A DNA stretch of 64,000 bases, taken from contig CBFDEC010000005.1 of the NCBI GenBank assembly GCA_965603725.1, positions 1 through 64,000 on the forward strand. Reading direction: 5' to 3'. This DNA is from JAGGSN01 sp965603725. Lineage in GTDB: Bacteria; Zixibacteria; MSB-5A5; UBA10806; 4484-95. A program made the translations under genes and the position numbers. Of the stretch, positions 26,246-34,817 are shown one piece after another. Within the stretch, counting starts at the first letter, position 1. Every line of letters begins with the position of its first letter. Under the pieces are notes generated by a model that was not told the DNA's origin, ran no database searches, and saw only the letters and a list, made by a program, of their open reading frames with translations.

Positions 26246-27119
26246 ACAACCTAAAAACCGTATCAACGCTAATGACATATTGGTCTTTATTTATATTGCA
26301 ATTCAAGTATTTCTGGTGGCTGTCTTCGGCGGTCTTTTCAGGGGATATTTGCTGTTGTTTTACTTAGCCCCTGCCGCATTGACCGGGGCGCTGATTTTAT
26401 TCCGTTGCCCGGATAAACCATCATTACTGCATTTTATAAAAACCGCTTATCCGTTGGCGCTGATCTATTTTTTTTACAGGCTTATTGGAATTCAGACCGA
26501 CTTGCTGAATTTCGGGTATCATGACGCTGTGTTGTATGGTTTAGAAAAAAATATATTAGGAATTTACCCGTCATTTGCCCTGCAGCGGGTAATGGAGATT
26601 TGGCTCAATGAAATGAGTTATCTGCTTTATTGTTTTGGTTTAATCATGCCAATCTGGGCGCTTATAAAACTTTATCAGAAAAAACGCTTGAAATATTTCG
26701 AGAATTTTATCCTGGCCATCGAAATAGGCTGTTTTGTTTGCCTATTTACAGCCTCAGTTTATCCTGTTAAAGGTCCTGCCAGCGCCTTAGCCGATTATTA
26801 TTACCTTAGTATTTTCGGTCCATTTTTTTCGGTTATTATTCCTCATTTTATGGTTATTATTACTCCCGGCAGCGGTAGTTTCCCGGCAATTTACTTATGT
26901 TTGATCATTCTCTCTGCCTATTACCTGTGGGATTTTGGAAAGGCCTATATAATATTATCGTTTATTTTAATAACCGGTGTTTTCTGGGGAGGTATTTATC
27001 TTCGCTATCATTACCTTGCAGATGGTTTAATAGCTTTGTTGATAGCGTTTTTAGCCTCAATAGCGGCGGGCATAGCGTTTTATGCAAAACATGGCGCGCC
27101 TGATAATTCAGATGTTTGA
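26232..27119 (+). CDS. PAP2-superfamily membrane protein (inositol phosphotransferase-like)
   Basis: About 295 residues with six or more membrane helices. 'YPVKGPAS', 'GSGSFPAIYLCL' and 'LRYHYLADGLIAL' fit the PAP2_3 family (Aur1/Ipt1-type inositol phosphotransferases and phosphatases), the His-Asp pair of the last motif being intact. The middle motif lacks the usual His ('FPAIY' where 'FPS.H' is typical), so catalysis is doubtful. The placement just before an inositol-lipid unit suggests a role in inositol-lipid head-group handling. Start is ATG 26232, overlapping rsmI; TTG 26238 is an alternative. Confidence 0.65.
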   Translation: MILTEQPKNRINANDILVFIYIAIQVFLVAVFGGLFRGYLLLFYLAPAALTGALILFRCPDKPSLLHFIKTAYPLALIYFFYRLIGIQTDLLNFGYHDAVLYGLEKNILGIYPSFALQRVMEIWLNEMSYLLYCFGLIMPIWALIKLYQKKRLKYFENFILAIEIGCFVCLFTASVYPVKGPASALADYYYLSIFGPFFSVIIPHFMVIITPGSGSFPAIYLCLIILSAYYLWDFGKAYIILSFILITGVFWGGIYLRYHYLADGLIALLIAFLASIAAGIAFYAKHGAPDNSDV

Positions 27120-27194
27120 TCGCAAAATCTTCGGATTAAATGATCCGTTACTCATTAGAAATTGTGAAATATACGGCTCTTTTCTTTATTTTGC

Positions 27195-27223
27195 TTGACA
27201 ATAATTATTGCCACAGGTATTAT
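27195..27223 (+). promoter_or_regulatory. Strong sigma70-type promoter of the inositol-lipid unit
   Basis: TTGACA (27195-27200), 17-bp spacer, TATTAT (27218-27223). The start point would be near 27230, just before the AGGGAGA ribosome site, so the following gene cannot begin at the in-frame TTG at 27195. Confidence 0.7.
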
Positions 27224-27242
27224 CTTATTTTTAGGGAGAATT

Positions 27243-27878
27243 ATGAACTTAATAGGCGATAAATTTATTCAGGGTTATTTCAAGTTAATCGAACCTTTAA
27301 TAGAATGGTTTGTTAAATCAGGCGTTCATCCCAATGTGGTGACCTGGGCAGGTCTGTTTTTTACTCTTGTAGCGGCCAACTTTTTCAGATTAGGATCGTT
27401 TTTCTTCGGCGGCATCTTTTTGGTTATAGCCGGCACCTGTGATATGATCGATGGCCAGGTGGCCAGAAAAACCGGTAAAAAGAGCAAGTTTGGAGCCTTT
27501 TTCGATTCGGTTATCGACCGCTACAGTGATATTATCATTTTCTTAGGTATAGCGGTTTATTTCGATAAGCTTTATATTCATGTATTAATTATCCTGGCAA
27601 TAACCGGTTCACTGCTTACCTCGTATACTCGAGCCAGAGCCGGCGCTTTAGGTATTGATTGCAGAGTTGGGTTGATGCAGAGACCCGAAAGAATTACATA
27701 TATTGCCGGAGCGGCCATTGCTGATGGCCTATTGGGATGGTTAATCAATGCCTTGTTTGGCGTGGAGAATTTATTAATAATTGCAGTTTTATGGTTTGTG
27801 GCGATTGTCTCGCATATCACCGTTCTGCAAAGAATCGTTCATGTTAAAAGGGAATTAGAATCTATTGATAATGAATAA
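27243..27878 (+). CDS. CDP-alcohol phosphatidyltransferase, probable phosphatidylinositol-phosphate synthase
   Basis: A 211-residue integral membrane enzyme with the complete CDP-alcohol phosphotransferase motif D-x2-DG-x2-AR-x8-G-x3-D-x3-D in 'DMIDGQVARKTGKKSKFG' continuing to 'AFFDSVIDR'. 'RARAGALGIDCRVG' followed by 'LMQRPERI' is the substrate-side sequence I associate with enzymes that use inositol phosphate. With inositol-3-phosphate synthase directly downstream (24-bp gap), the likely reaction is CDP-diacylglycerol plus inositol-3-phosphate to phosphatidylinositol phosphate. Other CDP-alcohol products cannot be excluded. Confidence 0.8.
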   Translation: MNLIGDKFIQGYFKLIEPLIEWFVKSGVHPNVVTWAGLFFTLVAANFFRLGSFFFGGIFLVIAGTCDMIDGQVARKTGKKSKFGAFFDSVIDRYSDIIIFLGIAVYFDKLYIHVLIILAITGSLLTSYTRARAGALGIDCRVGLMQRPERITYIAGAAIADGLLGWLINALFGVENLLIIAVLWFVAIVSHITVLQRIVHVKRELESIDNE

Positions 27879-27902
27879 TTAAAATTAGCAATAGGAGAAA
27901 AA

Positions 27903-29078
27903 ATGGGAAAAATAAGAGTCGGAATTATAGGAGTTGGAAATTGTGCTTCCTCTTTTGTGCAGGGAGTCGAGTTTTACAAAAATGCCGCCGAAGATGAGTT
28001 CGTTCCGGGATTGATGCACGTTAACCTTGGCGGCTATCACATCTCTGATATTGAGTTTTCGGTTGCTATTGACATTGACAAGAACAAAGTTGGCAGGGAT
28101 CTGTCTGAAGCTATCTTTACTAAACCTAACAACACCTACAAGTTTTGCGATGTGCCCAAATCGAATGTAAAAGTTGAAAGAGGAATGACTCATGATGGGC
28201 TGGGGTATTATCTTTCGCAAATTATCGAAAAGGCGCCCGGTTCCACTGCCGACATTGTTAAAATATTGAAAGATTCCGGAACTGATGTGGTTGTCAACTA
28301 TTTGCCCGTCGGTTCGGAGGAGGCGACCAAGTGGTATGTCGAGCAGATCCTCGAAGCCGGCTGTGCCTTTATCAACTGCATTCCGGTATTCATTGCCCGA
28401 GAGGATTACTGGCAGAACAGGTTTAAAAAACGCGGCCTGCCGATAATAGGCGATGATATCAAATCTCAAGTCGGCGCCACTATTGTTCATCGAATCTTGA
28501 CCCGGCTTTTCCGGGAACGCGGCGTCCGTCTTGAAAGAACAAGCCAGCTTAATGTTGGCGGCAATACTGATTTCTTTAACATGCTCGAAAGAAGCAGGCT
28601 TGAATCCAAGAAGATTTCCAAGACCAACGCCGTTACCTCTCAGCTTGACTATGACCTCGGTTCTGATAACATTCATATCGGTCCGTCCGATTATGTTGCC
28701 TGGCTGCAGGATCGCAAATGGGCGCATATTCGCATGGAGGGCAGGACTTTCGGCGATGTTCCGCTAAATGTCGAGTTGAAACTCGAGGTCTGGGATTCCC
28801 CCAACTCTGCCGGAGTTGTGATAGATGCTGCCAGGTGCTGCAAGCTGGCATTAGATCATAATTTATCGGGCTCTCTATACGGACCGTCATCGTACTTCAT
28901 GAAATCACCGCCCGAGCAATACACTGATGTTGAAGCTCATGAGAAAACCGAGGAATTTATTGCCAAGTATAAAAGTGTTGTGGAAATCGACGTTGGCGGC
29001 AAGGCAAAAAAGGCTAAAGTTGCAATTCCGAACAGTAAGAGTAGAATTAAAGGCATAATCAAGACCGAGACAGAATAA
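27903..29078 (+). CDS. ino1: Inositol-3-phosphate synthase (myo-inositol-1-phosphate synthase)
   Basis: A 391-residue NAD-dependent isomerase that converts glucose-6-phosphate to myo-inositol-3-phosphate. The N-terminal Rossmann motif is 'VGIIGVGNCASS'. 'GDDIKSQVGATIVHR' and 'LNVGGNTDFFNML' mark the catalytic domain, and 'LKLEVWDSPNSAGV' is the C-terminal family block. The length is that of the short bacterial/archaeal form. AGGAGA precedes the ATG. It is the last gene of the inositol-lipid unit, with a terminator right after it. Confidence 0.93.
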   Translation: MGKIRVGIIGVGNCASSFVQGVEFYKNAAEDEFVPGLMHVNLGGYHISDIEFSVAIDIDKNKVGRDLSEAIFTKPNNTYKFCDVPKSNVKVERGMTHDGLGYYLSQIIEKAPGSTADIVKILKDSGTDVVVNYLPVGSEEATKWYVEQILEAGCAFINCIPVFIAREDYWQNRFKKRGLPIIGDDIKSQVGATIVHRILTRLFRERGVRLERTSQLNVGGNTDFFNMLERSRLESKKISKTNAVTSQLDYDLGSDNIHIGPSDYVAWLQDRKWAHIRMEGRTFGDVPLNVELKLEVWDSPNSAGVVIDAARCCKLALDHNLSGSLYGPSSYFMKSPPEQYTDVEAHEKTEEFIAKYKSVVEIDVGGKAKKAKVAIPNSKSRIKGIIKTETE

Positions 29079-29084
29079 TTTTGA

Positions 29085-29108
29085 GGGCGGTTTAAACCGC
29101 CCCTTTTT
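29085..29108 (+). terminator. Intrinsic terminator after ino1
   Basis: GGGCGG-TTTAAA-CCGCCC, an 18-bp palindrome, then C and TTTTT. It starts 7 bp after the ino1 stop and its T-tract ends 2 bp before the ATG of the next gene. Confidence 0.8.
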
Positions 29109-29109
29109 G

Positions 29110-29913
29110 ATGGCACACCAGGTTCTAAATATTGCTCATAGGGGAGCCTCCGAATATTTACCCGACAATACCATCGAGTCGTTCGACAGGGCTTTAGTTG
29201 AAAAAGCGGATATGATCGAACTGGATGTTCGCAAGACCGCAGACGGGGAACTGGTGTTGTTTCACGATTGGTATGTTCGGACCGAGCCAAGGTCGCTGCC
29301 GGATTTAAGTATCCCCACGCCGATATCACATATCCGGTTTGAAGATCTCCAGGATCATTGTGAGATAGAAGGTCTCAGGTTGGCTACACTCAATGAGGTT
29401 CTGGGACGTTATAATGACCGGATAGACATCAATGTCGAGTTAAAAGCGGGCGGTTATGAAAGGGAAGTTATTGATCTGGTGAATAAATTTGACCTTGCCG
29501 ATCAAGTTGTGCTTTCGTCGTTTTTTCCCTGGGTGTTAAAAAAGATTAAAGATATTGATGCAAGAATAAAGGCGGGCTGGATAATAGGTCAGGAGCAGGT
29601 TGTCTTGTTAAACCGGCTGGGTCGTCTATTTGTGTATTTATTGTTTAAAATAACTGAAGCTAATTCCGCTCATCTGCATTATGAGATGGTTACTCCAAAT
29701 GTTGTTAAACATTTTCATGCCAGGCAGATTCCGATTTATACCTGGACTGTAAACCGAGCCGATGTCATGAAACGGCTGATTGAAATGGGTGTTGATGGGA
29801 TTATTACCGATAGACCGGCTGTTCTTGATTCTATTTTAAAGCAGGAAATTGATCCGCGGATGGCTATTGAGTTTTCCGGCGCTAAGATAGCTGCATCGGG
29901 GGAAAAAGCATGA
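29110..29913 (+). CDS. Glycerophosphodiester phosphodiesterase
   Basis: A 267-residue GDPD TIM-barrel protein without signal peptide. 'IAHRGASEYLPDNT' supplies the catalytic His-Arg and the conserved glycine, 'MIELDVRKTADGELVLFHD' the metal-binding Glu-x-Asp and second His, and 'GVDGIITDRP' closes the barrel. It hydrolyses lipid head groups to glycerol-3-phosphate and an alcohol; glycerophosphoinositol is a natural candidate here. The ATG lies directly at the end of the ino1 terminator with no Shine-Dalgarno, so expression probably depends on read-through or reinitiation after ino1. First gene of a tight run down to 34442. Confidence 0.88.
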   Translation: MAHQVLNIAHRGASEYLPDNTIESFDRALVEKADMIELDVRKTADGELVLFHDWYVRTEPRSLPDLSIPTPISHIRFEDLQDHCEIEGLRLATLNEVLGRYNDRIDINVELKAGGYEREVIDLVNKFDLADQVVLSSFFPWVLKKIKDIDARIKAGWIIGQEQVVLLNRLGRLFVYLLFKITEANSAHLHYEMVTPNVVKHFHARQIPIYTWTVNRADVMKRLIEMGVDGIITDRPAVLDSILKQEIDPRMAIEFSGAKIAASGEKA

Positions 29914-30287
29914 AATTAAACCGGCTTATTATTAAGACAGCCGATTACCGGAAAAGTTTTAAATTCTATCATGATATCCTGGGGCTTCGCTTAAAAACCT
30001 CCTGGCAGCGATCAGACAGCTGGGGCGCTATTTTTCACTGCGGCGATATTACTCTTGAGATTGTCTGGTTTCCAGAGGGGGAGGGCAGCATTGATTGCGG
30101 CTATATCCCTCAGCGAAGCAAAACGGAGCTGTTTTTTGAAGTATCGAATATCAATTCCGCCCGCCAGAAGTTAGTTGATATTGAAGGCTTAGACCTTAGC
30201 TCTATAGAAGAGATGCCCTGGGGCTATAGGGTGTTCTCTGTTTTCGATCCCGACCGCGTCAAAATAGTTTTTGCTCAGCCGATATAG
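29910..30287 (+). CDS. VOC (glyoxalase/bleomycin-resistance) superfamily protein
   Basis: A 125-residue two-beta-alpha-beta-beta-beta-module protein ('KTADYRKSFKFYHDILGLRL', 'RVFSVFDPDRVKIVF'). VOC proteins include metal-dependent isomerases, dioxygenases and resistance proteins; the residues seen do not identify a substrate. It overlaps the GDPD gene by 4 bp (ATGA), so the two are translated together. Confidence 0.8.
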   Translation: MKLNRLIIKTADYRKSFKFYHDILGLRLKTSWQRSDSWGAIFHCGDITLEIVWFPEGEGSIDCGYIPQRSKTELFFEVSNINSARQKLVDIEGLDLSSIEEMPWGYRVFSVFDPDRVKIVFAQPI

Positions 30288-30292
30288 TTTAT

Positions 30293-31285
30293 ATGATAAA
30301 TAAAATAAAATCGTTATTTTTTATCCTTATCGCTATTATCATTGTCGGGACAATCGGTTTCCGGATTATCGAGGGTTGGGACATTCTCGACTCTCTTTAT
30401 ATGACTATAATAACCCTTACGACCATTGGTTTCGGCGAGGTTCGGCCACTTGATGATTACGGGAAAATATTTACAATACTTCTTGTCGTCTTTGGGATCG
30501 CTACCGTTGGTTATGCAATAAGGACAATAGGTCAGGTAATTCTTGATGGACAGCTTCGAAAGCTTATAGGGAGCAGGAAAATGGAAAAACAAATTAAAAA
30601 ACTTAAAAATCACTACATTATATGCGGTTTTGGCCGTGTTGGCGGGGCCGTTTGCGGTGAGCTTATACGAAACAATATTCCTTTTGCAGTAATTGAACGA
30701 TCGTCCAAGGCTATTGAGATGCTGGAGAAAAACGGTTTTATATTTGTTAAGGGTGATTGTGTCGATGATGAAAACCTTAAAGCCGCCGGTATCGATAAGG
30801 CAAAAGGTCTGATAAATACGGTTGCCGATGAAGCCGATGCCGTTTATATAACACTGACTGCCCGAACGCTCAATCCGGATTTGTTTATAATGGCGCGCGC
30901 TGATAGCGAGAGTGTGAGTAGTAAACTTTTAAGGGCCGGCGCCACCAGGGTGATCTCACCTCATATCGCTGCCGGCGTCCGTATGGCTCAAGCTACTTTG
31001 AAACCTGCCGTGGTAGACTTTATGTCCTTAGCCGCTGACAGCACCGGTGAGGGGATAAAGATTGAGGAACTTGTTATCAAAGACGGTTCGAAACTGGCAG
31101 GGACTACATTGAGAGATTCAGGTATCAGGTCGGAACATGGCATCACTGTGATCGGCATCCAGAAAAAAGGCCGTGATATTTATTACAGCCCCCCGCCTGA
31201 CTTTCATATAGATGAGGGAGATACCCTAATTTTAGTAGGCGCTTCCTCTCAAATGGACAAACTTGAAACCTTATGTAGCGCTTAA
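30293..31285 (+). CDS. Potassium channel with RCK (TrkA-N/TrkA-C) regulatory domains
   Basis: A 330-residue MthK/Kch-like channel. Two membrane helices flank a pore with filter 'TLTTIGFGE' (about 42-50). A Rossmann RCK-N domain follows ('YIICGFGRVGGAV', 'VKGDCVDDENLKAAGI'), then an RCK-C domain ending 'IDEGDTLILVGA'. The inner-membrane tetramer is expected to be gated by ligand binding to the RCK ring. It starts 5 bp after the VOC gene. Confidence 0.92.
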   Translation: MINKIKSLFFILIAIIIVGTIGFRIIEGWDILDSLYMTIITLTTIGFGEVRPLDDYGKIFTILLVVFGIATVGYAIRTIGQVILDGQLRKLIGSRKMEKQIKKLKNHYIICGFGRVGGAVCGELIRNNIPFAVIERSSKAIEMLEKNGFIFVKGDCVDDENLKAAGIDKAKGLINTVADEADAVYITLTARTLNPDLFIMARADSESVSSKLLRAGATRVISPHIAAGVRMAQATLKPAVVDFMSLAADSTGEGIKIEELVIKDGSKLAGTTLRDSGIRSEHGITVIGIQKKGRDIYYSPPPDFHIDEGDTLILVGASSQMDKLETLCSA

Positions 31286-31287
31286 AG

Positions 31288-32151
31288 GTGAAGTTGAAGC
31301 ATTCCTGGCTGCCCCTGATGCCGGCCGTTTTTGCTGTCTCCTGGGCAGCGATATTGATAAGGGCCTGTGATGCCCCGGCAACGGTGATTGCCTTTTACAG
31401 GATGTTTTTTGCCGTATTATTGATTCTGCCGCTAAGTTTAACAATTTATAGACGGAATTTCAGTGAGTTTTCCAGGCGTACTTTTATAATGACATTTATT
31501 GCCGGCGTATTCTTAGGCTGGCATTTCTTCTTCTGGATTGAATCGTTGAATCATACCACAATTGCCTCCTCCGTAGTTCTGGTTACGACTCAGCCGGTCT
31601 TTGTAGCGATTATTGCCAGGCTAATTTTAGAAGAAAAAATCGGTCTTAGAGGGATTATTGCCATTTTTATGGCAATTACCGGCACAATCTTAATTGCTGG
31701 TTTTGACCTTGGCCTTAAAAGAGATTATTTTTGGGGAGATATACTGGCATTGGCCGGGGCAGTTATGGCGGCAATTTACATGTTTATCGGGCGAATTGTG
31801 CGAACAAAGGTAAGCGTGTTCCCGTACATATTTACCGTTTATGGCACAGCGGCGGTTGCGTTGGGAGTAATTCTGCTATTCAAAGGAGATTTCAAGACGT
31901 CCTATCCGTCAATGGACTACCTGTTTTTCTTATTGCTGGCAGTAGGTCCGACATTAATCGGACATTCGATATACAATTATACATTAAAACATATAAAAGC
32001 GCATAAAGTAAGTTTGTCAATTGTCGGCGAGCCTGTTTTGGCCTCAATCTGGGCAATCTTTATTTTCAGTGAATACCCGTCTATCGGTACCATAACAGGC
32101 GGGATAATTATTTTATCGGCGCTTGTTCTGGTTTTTTCGAGGAAAGGATAA
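31288..32151 (+). CDS. EamA-family (DMT superfamily) transporter
   Basis: A 287-residue inner-membrane protein with about ten helices in two EamA repeats; each repeat shows the family pattern ('SWAAILIRACDAPATVIAFYR', 'GPTLIGHSIYNYTLKH', 'VGEPVLASIWAIFIFSE'). Substrate unknown, probably a metabolite exporter. Start is GTG 31288 or TTG 31294; the AAAGGTGA just upstream favours the latter slightly. Starts 2 bp after the K+ channel gene. Confidence 0.85.
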   Translation: MKLKHSWLPLMPAVFAVSWAAILIRACDAPATVIAFYRMFFAVLLILPLSLTIYRRNFSEFSRRTFIMTFIAGVFLGWHFFFWIESLNHTTIASSVVLVTTQPVFVAIIARLILEEKIGLRGIIAIFMAITGTILIAGFDLGLKRDYFWGDILALAGAVMAAIYMFIGRIVRTKVSVFPYIFTVYGTAAVALGVILLFKGDFKTSYPSMDYLFFLLLAVGPTLIGHSIYNYTLKHIKAHKVSLSIVGEPVLASIWAIFIFSEYPSIGTITGGIIILSALVLVFSRKG

Positions 32152-32153
32152 AG

Positions 32154-32774
32154 ATGTTTATTACATTTGAAGGGATCGATTATTCAGGCAAGAGCTCTCA
32201 ATGCCAGTTATTGAGTGAATTTCTTGAAGGCAAGGGATTTGATGTTCTAACCTTGCGAGAACCCGGCGGCGCTAAAATTTCAGAGAAAATCAGGGACATA
32301 CTGTTAGATAAAGATTCAGCCGGCATGACTGCTCTGACGGAGTTTTTGCTGTACAGCGCGGCCCGGGCTCAGCTTGTAAGTGAAATAATTCAGCCGGCGC
32401 TTAAATCCGGCAAGACGGTTATCTGTGATCGATTTTATGACTCATCGACGGCTTATCAGGGATTTGGCCGCGGACTGGGTATAGACAAAGTCGAAACGAT
32501 AAATACAATTTCCACGGGCGGACTTCAACCCGACCTGACTGTAATTGTTGACATCACGGTTGAGAAGTCCTTTGAGCGGCTTAAATTAGCCGGCAAGTTA
32601 ACGGATCGTATGGAGTCGGAAGGGGCGAAGTTCTTTGAAATGGTACGGCAGGGATATTTAAAGCTTGCAACTTATGAAAAGGAGAGAATTAAAGTGGTAA
32701 ATGGTTCGGACGATATTAATAGTGTTAAGCGGAGGATTTTTGAAATTGTTGTAGCAAGATTTAATATAAAGTAA
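32154..32774 (+). CDS. tmk: Thymidylate kinase
   Basis: A 206-residue P-loop kinase that phosphorylates dTMP to dTDP. 'FITFEGIDYSGKSSQ' is the P-loop (Asp-Tyr where Gly-Ala or Asp-Gly is common), 'LREPGGAKISEKIR' the DR(E/P)GG-type block, and 'VICDRFYDSSTAYQGFGR' the DRx/TYQG motif. Spacing to the gene before is 2 bp, with AAAGGA before the ATG. Confidence 0.95.
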   Translation: MFITFEGIDYSGKSSQCQLLSEFLEGKGFDVLTLREPGGAKISEKIRDILLDKDSAGMTALTEFLLYSAARAQLVSEIIQPALKSGKTVICDRFYDSSTAYQGFGRGLGIDKVETINTISTGGLQPDLTVIVDITVEKSFERLKLAGKLTDRMESEGAKFFEMVRQGYLKLATYEKERIKVVNGSDDINSVKRRIFEIVVARFNIK

Positions 32775-32804
32775 AGCCGTTAGCCGCCCCGCTTCAAGAC
32801 TAAT

Positions 32805-34442
32805 ATGAAAATGAAATTTCTGGTAAATAAGCTCGGTATAATCACCGGGCCTTTTTTATTACTATGCCTGGCAGTCGGTCTTGCCTGGGCTTCGGATGAT
32901 GACCTGTATACATTTATAAGGTTGTTTGATAAAATTGCCGTAACCGTATCCGACCGGTATGTAACTTCTCTTGATCCGGAAAAATTGATAAAAGCTGGTA
33001 TAAACGGTATGCTGAACAAACTGGACCCATATAGCCGCTATTTGTCAGACCGGGATTATTTTCGACTAATGAGGGAAACCCAGGGAGAATATTTCGGCGT
33101 GGGTGTTGAAATCAAAAAGCATTCTGATACTTTATGGGTAAGTTCTATTATTGAGGGCAGCCCTGCATATAGTTCATCAATAAGGATCGGCGACAGGATT
33201 ATTAAAATAGATACTGTCGATGTTATCGGAATGTCAGAATCTGAATGCTGGGATTTGTTAAAAGGTGAAAAAGACAGCCGAATAGTATTGAAAATCTGGC
33301 GCCCACAGCTGATGAAAGCCTTGAACCTGGAGTTTATACGTAAAAAAATATATATTAATTCTGTTTCCGGCTGGTGTATTGACAAATACAATAATGGCTA
33401 TATCAAGATTGCGAAATTTTCAGAAGGAAGCGCCCAGGAAATTAAACATATTATATTGCTGCTTTTGGATAAAGAAGTAAATGGGCTAATAATAGATATG
33501 CAAAATAATCCGGGAGGGCTGATAAATGAGGCTGTCGAGACGGCTGCCCTGTTTTTAAAAAAAGGAGATAACGTCGTCGAAACAAAAGGGCGGAACGGCT
33601 TAAGAATAAGAACTTACAAAGCGAGAGAAGATGGCATTTATTGTAATGGTCCCCTTGTTGTTGTAACTAACGACCAGACAGCTTCAGCGGCGGAGATTGT
33701 TGCCGGGGCTATCCAGGATCATGATCGAGGACTCATCGTTGGCGCCGCCTCATTTGGCAAAGGCCTTGTCCAGCAGGTTATGGAGTTTGCCGATAATACA
33801 GCTTTAAAATTGACTACCTCCAAGTATTATACACCCTCAAGTCGATGTATTCAGAAAGACAGCGCTCTTAGCAACTTGATTAAGGGAGAGTCAAAGCAAA
33901 ATATTCTTCATTATACCAACTCCGGACGGCCGGTTTTTAGCGGAGGAGGAATCATCCCGGATATTTATGTCGATCAACTGGAAAAACCGCCTTTCTTAAA
34001 GGAGATTATCTCCTTAGGTTTTGCCACCGATTTCGTTTCGGAATATGGTCCCAAATTAAATATCGATGAGAGCTTTGCTGTCGACGACAGTTTGGTCGAT
34101 TTGTTTTTGGATTATATTGAAAAAAGGGATTATGTCTACCGCAGCCCGGCCTATAATTCCTTTGAGCAGTTTTTGACCGAAAACGCTAAATTGATTGATG
34201 AAATCAAGCTTGAAAACCATACCGAAGCTATAAAAAATATATTGAATGACAGATCGCAAACCGAAATTCTATCATTAAGATCTCAGGTGAAAAACCATCT
34301 TTATGAATCTTTCATTACAATCAGTCTGGGTGAAAGAAAGGCCTATGAGTTAGTCTGGCTCAAAACTCATCCCGAACTGGTTAAGGCCGGAGAGGTTTTA
34401 AACGACCCGAAAATCTACAGCAGCCTCCTGGCTAATTATTAA
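32805..34442 (+). CDS. S41-family C-terminal processing peptidase (CtpA-like)
   Basis: A 545-residue exported serine protease. A signal peptide ends near 'LAWASDD'. A PDZ domain (about 85-165; 'GVGVEIKKHSDTLWVSSI') precedes the S41 catalytic core: 'LIIDMQNNPGGLINEA', catalytic Ser in 'DQTASAAEIVAGAIQDHDR' and Lys in 'SFGKGLVQQV'. A helical C-terminal region of about 130 residues follows, as in other FCB Ctp proteases. It likely trims or degrades periplasmic proteins. Last gene of the run from 29110. Confidence 0.92.
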   Translation: MKMKFLVNKLGIITGPFLLLCLAVGLAWASDDDLYTFIRLFDKIAVTVSDRYVTSLDPEKLIKAGINGMLNKLDPYSRYLSDRDYFRLMRETQGEYFGVGVEIKKHSDTLWVSSIIEGSPAYSSSIRIGDRIIKIDTVDVIGMSESECWDLLKGEKDSRIVLKIWRPQLMKALNLEFIRKKIYINSVSGWCIDKYNNGYIKIAKFSEGSAQEIKHIILLLLDKEVNGLIIDMQNNPGGLINEAVETAALFLKKGDNVVETKGRNGLRIRTYKAREDGIYCNGPLVVVTNDQTASAAEIVAGAIQDHDRGLIVGAASFGKGLVQQVMEFADNTALKLTTSKYYTPSSRCIQKDSALSNLIKGESKQNILHYTNSGRPVFSGGGIIPDIYVDQLEKPPFLKEIISLGFATDFVSEYGPKLNIDESFAVDDSLVDLFLDYIEKRDYVYRSPAYNSFEQFLTENAKLIDEIKLENHTEAIKNILNDRSQTEILSLRSQVKNHLYESFITISLGERKAYELVWLKTHPELVKAGEVLNDPKIYSSLLANY

Positions 34443-34517
34443 TCTAAATCCTGCAATTAAATATTACAAGCCGAAATGTGACCAATTGTAAATTAACTTG
34501 TAGTAAAGATGTCTGTG

Positions 34518-34541
34518 ATGTCGACCCTCCGAGGTCGACAT
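34518..34541. repeat. 9-bp inverted repeat
   Basis: ATGTCGACC, 6-nt loop, GGTCGACAT. Perfect stem in non-coding DNA; no T-run, and 76 bp from the nearest stop codon. Confidence 0.6.
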
Positions 34542-34765
34542 AATGGCCTGCAGAAAGAAAGCTGTCGACTGCAGCCAGACGGCTCGCAGAAAGAGTCGAC
34601 GGCGCCAGAATATTATCATGCTATCTCTCCTTGCAAAGTTAACAAACAACTGTTATCATCCCACTAATGGAGAAATTACTTATTGTGAGGCTTACCATTC
34701 TGATTGTTAAGCTGGCTGCGCCAAAAGCACAACTAAAAAAACAGCGAAACAAAGTCTGGAATGCA

Positions 34766-34774
34766 TGTTATAAT
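34766..34774 (+). promoter_or_regulatory. Extended -10 promoter for the phosphatase gene
   Basis: TGTTATAAT: consensus TATAAT (34769-34774) with TG extension, no good -35. Lies about 44 bp before the GTG start. Confidence 0.45.
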
Positions 34775-34817
34775 AATATTATTTTACAATTGGTGACCGT
34801 ATCCGGAGGAATATTGA

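Larger units (their letters stand above)
34443..34817. other. Intergenic region with GTCGAC-rich repeats
   Basis: About 375 bp, no gene. It holds the hairpin at 34518-34541 and further GTCGAC hexamers near 34563 and 34591 flanked by similar 'GCAGAAAGA' words, suggesting a degraded internally repeated element. The right end holds the promoter of the phosphatase gene. Confidence 0.5.

Noticed and set aside
8110..34442. Integrated prophage or transposon
   Set aside because: No integrase, transposase, phage structural gene or tRNA-flanking direct repeat was seen; the only tRNA (17506-17579) has no duplicated 3' end nearby.
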